Made by a program: the position numbers and the translations under genes. Positions 6,143 to 10,430 of a stretch of DNA of 10,430 nt are shown here, in pieces (position 1 is the first letter of the stretch; each line of letters starts with the position of its first letter). The stretch comes from Syntrophomonadaceae bacterium. GTDB taxonomy: Bacteria > Bacillota > Dethiobacteria > PWVN01. The stretch covers positions 1-10,430 of the forward strand of contig PWVN01000215.1 in NCBI GenBank assembly GCA_003561835.1, in the 5' to 3' direction. A model generated the notes under the pieces. The model saw nothing but the letters and a program-made list of their open reading frames with translations. It did no database searches and was not told where the DNA came from.

Positions 6143-6148
6143 AAACAA

Positions 6149-6173
6149 ACCTCCCCTTGCCGGAAGGAGGGGG
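6149..6173 (-). promoter_or_regulatory. Hairpin covering the ftsQ Shine-Dalgarno
   Basis: On the minus strand CCCCCTCCTT and AAGGGGAGGT pair around the loop CCGGC, with eight pairs including one G-U and one internal C-A mismatch. The right arm is the Shine-Dalgarno of ftsQ (GGGGAGG at 6150-6156). Folding would hide it, so ftsQ translation could depend on ribosomes arriving from murA, whose stop lies about 10 nt before the left arm. The structure is predicted by eye. Confidence 0.35.
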
Positions 6174-6182
6174 TGCGGGGAG

Positions 6183-7451
6183 CTACAAAGCCCGCACCCG
6201 CATAACCTCCGCCCCCAGCGATGCCAGTTTCTCTTCCAGATGATGGTATCCCCGGTCGATATGCTCCGGATTCATGACCTCCGTTTGGCCCTTGACGGCC
6301 AGGGCCGCCAGCACCAGGGCCGCCCCCGCCCGCAGGTCCGTGGCCTTCACCACTTTCCCCGGCAGGAGCCCTTCAACCCCGGTAATGTCCGCCCGGCTGC
6401 CCTCCACGCTGATGCGGGCCCCCATTTTGCGCAGTTCCTCCACATGCTTGAGGCGGCCGTCGAAAATCTCCTCATAGATGCTGCTCCTGCCCCGGGCCAG
6501 AGTCAGGAGGGCCATCATGGGGGCCTGCAGGTCCGTGGGAAAACCGGGATAGGCCTGGGTCCTGACCTTCTGAAGCCCCTTAAGGGGGCGGCCCCTGGCC
6601 CTCAGCCAGCTCTCCCCCTCCTCGATGTCCATGCCGGCCTCCCGGAGTTTGGCGGTGACGGCCTCCAGATGCCGGGGGATGACGTTGCGCAGGAGGATGC
6701 TCCCCCCGGTGATCCCGGCAGCCATCAGCAGGGTCCCCGCCACGATGCGGTCGGGGATGACCCGGTAGGACCCTCCCCTCAGGAGGCCTGGGCCCTTGAT
6801 ACGGATGGTGCTGGTGCCGGCGCCCCGGATATCCGCCCCCAGGTAGTTCAAAAAGGTCTGCAGGTCCACGATTTCCGGCTCCCGGGCGGCGTTTTTGATC
6901 AGGGTCTCCCCCCGGGCCCCCACGGCAGCCATCATGACATTCTCCGTCGCCCCGACGCTGGGCAGGTCCAGGTGGATTTCCGCCCCCCGGAGCAGGGGGC
7001 TGACGGCGGAGATATATTCCCCCTTTTCCTCGATCCTGGCCCCCAGGGCCTTCAGGCCCCGCAGGTGCAGGTCGATGGGCCTGGAGCCGATGGCGCATCC
7101 TCCCGGCCCGCACACCTGGACCCTGCCCAAACGGGCCAGCAGGGGGCCCATGATGAACACGGAGGACCGCATTTCCCTGGACAGGGAATGGGGTATGCTG
7201 CTGGTGGTGATGTTGGCCGTGTTGAAGACCAGGCAGCCGCCGCCCCTGTCCGTTACCTTTACCCCCAAAGACATGAGGATCTTGCACATGACCCTCACAT
7301 CCCGGATATCGGGAGCGTTTTCAATGACGATGTCTTCCCCGGAATCGTTCAAGATGAGGGCGGCCATGATGGGCAGCACGGAGTTTTTGGCACCGTCTGA
7401 CTCCAGCTCCCCCACCAGGGGTTTGCCGCCGTATACGATAATCTTTTCCAA
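6183..7451 (-). CDS. murA: UDP-N-acetylglucosamine 1-carboxyvinyltransferase (MurA)
   Basis: MurA catalyses the first committed step of peptidoglycan synthesis in the cytoplasm, transferring enolpyruvate from PEP to UDP-GlcNAc; it is the fosfomycin target. The 422-residue protein has Lys22-Asn23 in DGAKNSVLP, the catalytic loop GPGGCAIGSRPID with Cys119 (E. coli Cys115), the substrate motif GFPTDLQAP (303-311, Asp307), IFDGRLKHVEELRKMGA (329-345) and the C-terminal DRGYHHLEEKL (399-409). The Cys implies fosfomycin sensitivity at the target level, unlike enzymes with Asp there. The start is TTG (7449-7451), giving MEKIIVYGG, which matches the family. GGAGG is only 3 nt away, an unusually tight spacing, but an in-frame stop just upstream leaves no other start. 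It follows murB by 16 nt. Placement between murB and ftsQ differs from B. subtilis, where both murA paralogues lie elsewhere. Confidence 0.97.
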   Translation of the reverse strand: MEKIIVYGGKPLVGELESDGAKNSVLPIMAALILNDSGEDIVIENAPDIRDVRVMCKILMSLGVKVTDRGGGCLVFNTANITTSSIPHSLSREMRSSVFIMGPLLARLGRVQVCGPGGCAIGSRPIDLHLRGLKALGARIEEKGEYISAVSPLLRGAEIHLDLPSVGATENVMMAAVGARGETLIKNAAREPEIVDLQTFLNYLGADIRGAGTSTIRIKGPGLLRGGSYRVIPDRIVAGTLLMAAGITGGSILLRNVIPRHLEAVTAKLREAGMDIEEGESWLRARGRPLKGLQKVRTQAYPGFPTDLQAPMMALLTLARGRSSIYEEIFDGRLKHVEELRKMGARISVEGSRADITGVEGLLPGKVVKATDLRAGAALVLAALAVKGQTEVMNPEHIDRGYHHLEEKLASLGAEVMRVRAL

Positions 7452-7467
7452 GCTCCTCCCCCCAGTC

Positions 7468-8361
7468 CTAGTAACCTATGACGCGGACCTCCGGCTTCAG
7501 GGCGATGCCGAACTTTTGGTAAACCTCTTCCTGAACCTTCGCCATGAGGGCAAGGATCTCCTCTGCCCGGGCGCGGCCCGTGTTTACGATAAAGTTGGCA
7601 TGCTTTTCCGATACCCGGGCACCACCGATTTCCAGGCCCTTCAAACCGGCCTTTTCGATAAAATGCCCTGCCGGTCCCTGGGGGGGATTCTTGAAAACAC
7701 TGCCGGCACTGGGTTCATAAGGGTGCCTTTCCCTGCGAAGGGCCATGTTTTTCCTGACGGCCTCCCGGATGAGAGAGGGGTCCCCCGGCGTTAGGGCCAG
7801 TTCCACCCAGATGATGATGGTGTCCCGTTCCATGAGGCGGGTATGCCTGTAGCCAAATTCCATGTCCGCCGGCTTCAGGAGTTCCTCTTCTCCCGCGTGG
7901 GTGATGGCCAGGGCCCGGTGGAAGATGTCGGCAATCCTGCCGCCGTAGGCCCCCGCGTTCATGAGCAGGGCGCCTCCCGCCGATCCCGGAATGCCGGCGG
8001 CAAATTCCAGGCCCGACAGACCTTCTTCCGCCGTCACGGAGGCCAACCGGGAGAGGTTTGCCCCCGCCTTTGCCCTGAGGATTCGCCCCCGGAAGCTGTG
8101 CCCGGCAAAGTCCGCCCCCATCTGGAGGGCAATTCCCTTGAGCCCCCCGTCCTTTACCAGGAGATTGCTCCCGGAGCCGAAGACGAAGAGGGGAATGCGG
8201 TTTTGCCTGCTGTAATCCAGAATTTCCGGCAAATCCTCCTGGTACTTAAGGGATATGAAGAGGTCTGCAGGGCCGCCCACCTTCCAGGTCGTATGTAGCT
8301 TCAGGGGTTCCTTCCTGAGAAGGGGGCTTTTGATCCTCTTGGCCAGGCGGTCATGGTTCAT
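7468..8361 (-). CDS. murB: UDP-N-acetylenolpyruvoylglucosamine reductase (MurB)
   Basis: MurB is the cytoplasmic FAD enzyme that uses NADPH to reduce UDP-GlcNAc-enolpyruvate, the MurA product, to UDP-MurNAc. The 297-residue protein has FAD-binding blocks HTTWKVGGPAD (23-33), FGSGSNLLVKDGG (61-73) and GIPGSAGGALLMNAGAYGG (123-141). Catalytic residues are Arg172 in YRHT, Ser221 in GSVFKNP and Glu291 in PEVRVIG. Lack of the extra loop and the length mark it as a type II enzyme like that of Staphylococcus aureus. The start ATG (8359-8361) follows AGGAG by 9 nt, and the stop is TAG. An 83-nt gap to murG contains a promoter-like CATACTATAAT. murB and murA, which act in succession, are only 16 nt apart, so they are probably cotranscribed. 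No murC, often next to murB in other bacteria, is present here; B. subtilis also keeps murC elsewhere. Confidence 0.97.
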   Translation of the reverse strand: MNHDRLAKRIKSPLLRKEPLKLHTTWKVGGPADLFISLKYQEDLPEILDYSRQNRIPLFVFGSGSNLLVKDGGLKGIALQMGADFAGHSFRGRILRAKAGANLSRLASVTAEEGLSGLEFAAGIPGSAGGALLMNAGAYGGRIADIFHRALAITHAGEEELLKPADMEFGYRHTRLMERDTIIIWVELALTPGDPSLIREAVRKNMALRRERHPYEPSAGSVFKNPPQGPAGHFIEKAGLKGLEIGGARVSEKHANFIVNTGRARAEEILALMAKVQEEVYQKFGIALKPEVRVIGY

Positions 8362-8403
8362 GGGTGCCTTCTCCTATTCCCCCCGGATCCGCTGTAAAGA
8401 TAC

Positions 8404-8434
8404 ATTATAGTATGCGAAGTCCGGGGCAGGTGTG
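8404..8434 (-). promoter_or_regulatory. Promoter-like element before murB
   Basis: In the murG-murB gap the minus strand has CATACTATAAT. It contains a perfect TATAAT (8404-8409), but the hexamer 17 nt upstream (CACCTG) is a poor -35. The overlapping CATACTATA (8406-8414) matches the sigma-K -10 CATAnnnTA, with CAC 17 nt upstream (8432-8434) fitting the short sigma-K -35 (mAC), and it matches 7 of 8 positions of the sigma-E -10. Either a weak vegetative promoter or a mother-cell promoter supplying precursor for spore cortex is possible; the sequence cannot decide. Confidence 0.35.
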
Positions 8435-8444
8435 ATAAGATGCC

Positions 8445-9554
8445 CTACCCAAAGGCGGGGATGAGGGCCTTCAGGGCTTCATACATGGAAGCGGCCGCCC
8501 GGGGGTAGCCCAGGCTGAAGCTGGCCTCCCTCATGGCCGCCAGCCTGTCGGGGCTGTCCAGGAGGTCCAGCAGGTCCCCCGCCAGGGCCTCCGGGTCCAG
8601 CCCGGCTTCCCGGTAAACCAGGGCGGCCCCCCGTTTTTCCAGGACCCGGGCGTTGGCCGTCTGGTGGTCGTCCACCACGTTGGGGGAGGGGACCAGGATG
8701 GCCGGCAGGCCCCGGGCATTGACCTCCGCCAGGGTGGTGGCCCCTGCCCGGCTGATGATGATATCGGCGATGCCCAGGGCCGCCGGCATATTTTCCAGGT
8801 AGGGGACGACCTTCAGCAGGGGCTCGGGGCCTAACGCCTTTGCCCGGCCCGCCATCTCCCGGTAGTAGCGCTCCCCCGTGACGTAGAGGATCTGCAGGTC
8901 CCTTCGGCCCTGCAAGGGGGCCAGGGCCTTGAGGGCGACCCGGTTCAGGTCCAGGGCCCCCTGGCTCCCTCCCGCCAGGAGGATGGTCTTCCGGCCGGGG
9001 ATGAGCCCCAGGCTCAGGTAATCCTCCTGGCCCGCCTGCAGGGCTGCCGCCTCGCTGGCCCGGGGGTTCCCCGTCACCTCAAGCCTGGCCCGGGCCGGGA
9101 AATGCTCCCGGGACTCGGGGAAGGACAGGCAGGTGAGGGCCACCCAGGGGGAGAGCCTCCGGTTGACCAGGCCCGGGATCACATTTTGTTCGTGGAGGAC
9201 CACGGGGATGCGCCTTGCGAGGGCGGCCAGGGCTGCCGGCAGGGAGGCATACCCGCCCGTACCCACCACCACATGGGGCGAAAACCAGCGCAGGAAGGAA
9301 TAGGCCTGTCCCGTCCCGGAAGCCAGGGCCGCCAGGGAACCCACCATGGCCCGGGACGGCCGGCGCACGGGGCGCCGGGCAGAGAGGGTTTTGAAGCGGA
9401 ACCCCTCCCGGGGGACGATCCGGCTCTCCAGGCCCCTCTCCGTCCCCAGGAAAAGGATTTCCGCCTCCGGTTCCCGGCTCCGGATGTACCGGGCCAGGGC
9501 CAGGGCCGGGTATAGATGGCCTCCCGTGCCTCCACCTGCAAAAACGATGCGCAT
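8445..9554 (-). CDS. murG: UDP-GlcNAc:undecaprenyl-PP-MurNAc-pentapeptide GlcNAc transferase (MurG)
   Basis: MurG is the GT-B glycosyltransferase on the inner face of the membrane that adds GlcNAc to lipid I to give lipid II. The 369-residue protein shows the family's glycine-rich loops: GGGTGGHLYPALALA (7-21, with catalytic-region His13), VGTGGYASLPAALA (97-110) and LLAGGSQGALDLN (192-204). HEQNVIPGLVNR (121-132) and the UDP-GlcNAc site SRAGATTLAE (268-277) with PSPNVVDDHQTANA (289-302) are also present. The N-terminal domain has the hydrophobic/basic patch expected for membrane contact. The start ATG (9552-9554) follows AAGGGGTG by 5 nt; the stop is TAG. It lies 15 nt after the SEDS gene, the same pairing as spoVE-murG in B. 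subtilis, so lipid II synthesis and polymerisation are transcribed together. Identity is certain. Confidence 0.97.
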   Translation of the reverse strand: MRIVFAGGGTGGHLYPALALARYIRSREPEAEILFLGTERGLESRIVPREGFRFKTLSARRPVRRPSRAMVGSLAALASGTGQAYSFLRWFSPHVVVGTGGYASLPAALAALARRIPVVLHEQNVIPGLVNRRLSPWVALTCLSFPESREHFPARARLEVTGNPRASEAAALQAGQEDYLSLGLIPGRKTILLAGGSQGALDLNRVALKALAPLQGRRDLQILYVTGERYYREMAGRAKALGPEPLLKVVPYLENMPAALGIADIIISRAGATTLAEVNARGLPAILVPSPNVVDDHQTANARVLEKRGAALVYREAGLDPEALAGDLLDLLDSPDRLAAMREASFSLGYPRAAASMYEALKALIPAFG

Positions 9555-9569
9555 GCTGACACCCCTTGC

Positions 9570-10430
9570 CTAGATTTTTGTATACCGGGACACGTTCAGG
9601 AGCATGCCGATGGCCGTCAGGGTGAAGAAGAGGGAACTGCCGCCGGCGCTGATCAGGGGCAGGTTGATCCCCGTGACGGGCATGCTGCCGGTAACGACGC
9701 CGATGTTGATGACGACCTGCAGGCCGATCATGCCGGTGATGCCGGCGGCCAGCAGGCTCCCGAAGGTGTCGGGGGCATGCAGGGCTACCTTGAAGCCCCG
9801 CCACAGGAGAATAAAGAAAAGGACCAGGATGGTAAAGGTGCCCAGAAAGCCCAGCTCCTCGCCGATGATGGCGAAGATGAAGTCGTTTTGGGGCTCCGGC
9901 AGGTAATAGAGCTTCTGGCGGCTGGCCCCCAGGCCCGCCCCCAGCAGCCCTCCCGGCCCCAGGGCCAGCAGGGATTGGATGATATGGTACCCCGTATCCA
10001 GGGGGTCGGCCCAGGGATCCAGGAAGGAGAGGATCCGCTGCCGCCGGTATTCTTTGCTCATGGCCAGGTAATAGCCCAGGGGGCCGGCCATCAGGGTGAG
10101 GGATGCGATCTGCCACAGGGGCATCCCGGCGACGACGATGATGAGGCCCGTGGCGGCGGCGATGGCCACCCCCGTCCCCAGGTCCGGCTGCATCAGGATC
10201 ATGAGAAAGGATGCCCCCATGACGGCCAGGGGTACCAGGGAAGACCTGAGAAAATTGTTCATCTTCACTTCCGGCCGGGAGAGGAACCAGGCGGTGAAGA
10301 CCACCATGGCCAGCTTGGTAAACTCGGAGGGCTGGATGGTCAGGCTCCCGAGGGCAATCCAGCGCCGGGCGAAGTTGATCTCCACCCCCAGCCCCGGTAT
10401 GTAGACGGAGGCCAGGAGGGCAAAGTTCAG
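9570..10430 (-). CDS. ftsW: SEDS glycosyltransferase FtsW/SpoVE (5' end outside window)
   Basis: This polytopic membrane enzyme polymerises lipid II into glycan strands, working with a class B PBP. The visible 286 residues are in frame to the window edge; the N-terminus (roughly 80-90 residues by comparison with the family) is missing. Conserved features are WIALGSLTIQPSEFTKLA, QPDLGTG, DPWADPLDTGYHIIQSLLALGPGGLLGAGLG, the loop YYLPEPQNDFIFAIIGEELGF containing the SEDS catalytic Asp, and the C-terminal GVVTGSMPVTGINLPLISAGGSS block. The last motif has Ala where most FtsW/RodA have Tyr or Phe (S-Y/F-GG). At least seven hydrophobic segments are visible. Position directly before murG matches spoVE of B. 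subtilis. FtsW and SpoVE cannot be told apart from sequence alone; a sporulating clostridium may have a second copy. The stop is TAG. An internal GTG at 10383-10385 is not the true start. Confidence 0.93.
   Translation of the reverse strand: MNFALLASVYIPGLGVEINFARRWIALGSLTIQPSEFTKLAMVVFTAWFLSRPEVKMNNFLRSSLVPLAVMGASFLMILMQPDLGTGVAIAAATGLIIVVAGMPLWQIASLTLMAGPLGYYLAMSKEYRRQRILSFLDPWADPLDTGYHIIQSLLALGPGGLLGAGLGASRQKLYYLPEPQNDFIFAIIGEELGFLGTFTILVLFFILLWRGFKVALHAPDTFGSLLAAGITGMIGLQVVINIGVVTGSMPVTGINLPLISAGGSSLFFTLTAIGMLLNVSRYTKI

Noticed and set aside
6240..10116. Further shadow frames, plus 6240-7400 and minus 6580-7287 and 9079-10116
   Set aside because: These overlap murA, murG and ftsW in other frames; translations are Gly/Pro/Arg-rich and unlike any protein family I know.
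10383..10385. GTG as the start of the SEDS gene
   Set aside because: The frame continues to the window edge with family-like residues (IPGLG), so this GTG is an internal valine codon.
1..10430. Search for mobile elements, CRISPR, tRNA, riboswitches, phage or defence genes
   Set aside because: Genes are packed, conserved housekeeping and sporulation genes on one strand; no such structures were seen, so no undescribed system is claimed.

Overview
The window looks like the chromosome of a GC-rich, endospore-forming Firmicute, most likely a clostridial lineage such as the Peptococcales/Moorella type. That placement is an inference from gene content and protein similarity recalled from memory; no species can be named. 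All ten genes lie on the minus strand, so the window reads backwards from high to low coordinates. It is the distal half of a division and cell wall (dcw) cluster running directly into the sporulation module spoIIGA-sigE-sigG. No mobile element, CRISPR array, tRNA or rRNA was seen.

Part 1, peptidoglycan precursors and division (10430 down to 2951): ftsW/spoVE (5' end outside the window), murG, murB, murA, ftsQ (divIB), ftsA and ftsZ. MurA and MurB make UDP-MurNAc, MurG makes lipid II, the SEDS protein FtsW/SpoVE polymerises it, FtsQ belongs to the divisome and FtsA/FtsZ form the Z-ring. Gaps are 15-40 nt, apart from 83 nt before murB and about 120 nt before ftsA; both larger gaps carry promoter-like sequence. 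A textbook intrinsic terminator (11-bp perfect stem, nine U) closes the unit 65 nt after ftsZ.

Part 2, the spoIIG control region (2545-2950): terminator, then an AT-rich island with a TGnTATAAT extended -10, a poor -35 at unusually long spacing and weak Spo0A-box-like heptamers. This recalls the Spo0A-activated spoIIG promoter of Bacillus subtilis.

Part 3, sporulation (2544 down to 59): spoIIGA (pro-sigma-E protease) overlaps sigE by 2 nt (TTGA). sigE encodes pro-sigma-E, the mother-cell factor. sigG, the forespore factor, follows after 93 nt that contain a good sigma-F-type promoter. The first 58 bases lie downstream of sigG and show no terminator.

The layout links septum machinery to the factors that act after asymmetric division. 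Compared with B. subtilis, the ylxW/ylxX/sbp genes before ftsA and bpr after ftsZ are missing, and murA sits between murB and ftsQ. Several starts were reassigned from Shine-Dalgarno spacing (sigE TTG at 1651, ftsZ ATG at 4006, ftsQ GTG at 6142). Eight of ten stops are TAG. I found no clearly new biological system; the interest is in the regulatory gaps and in details such as the short FtsZ linker.
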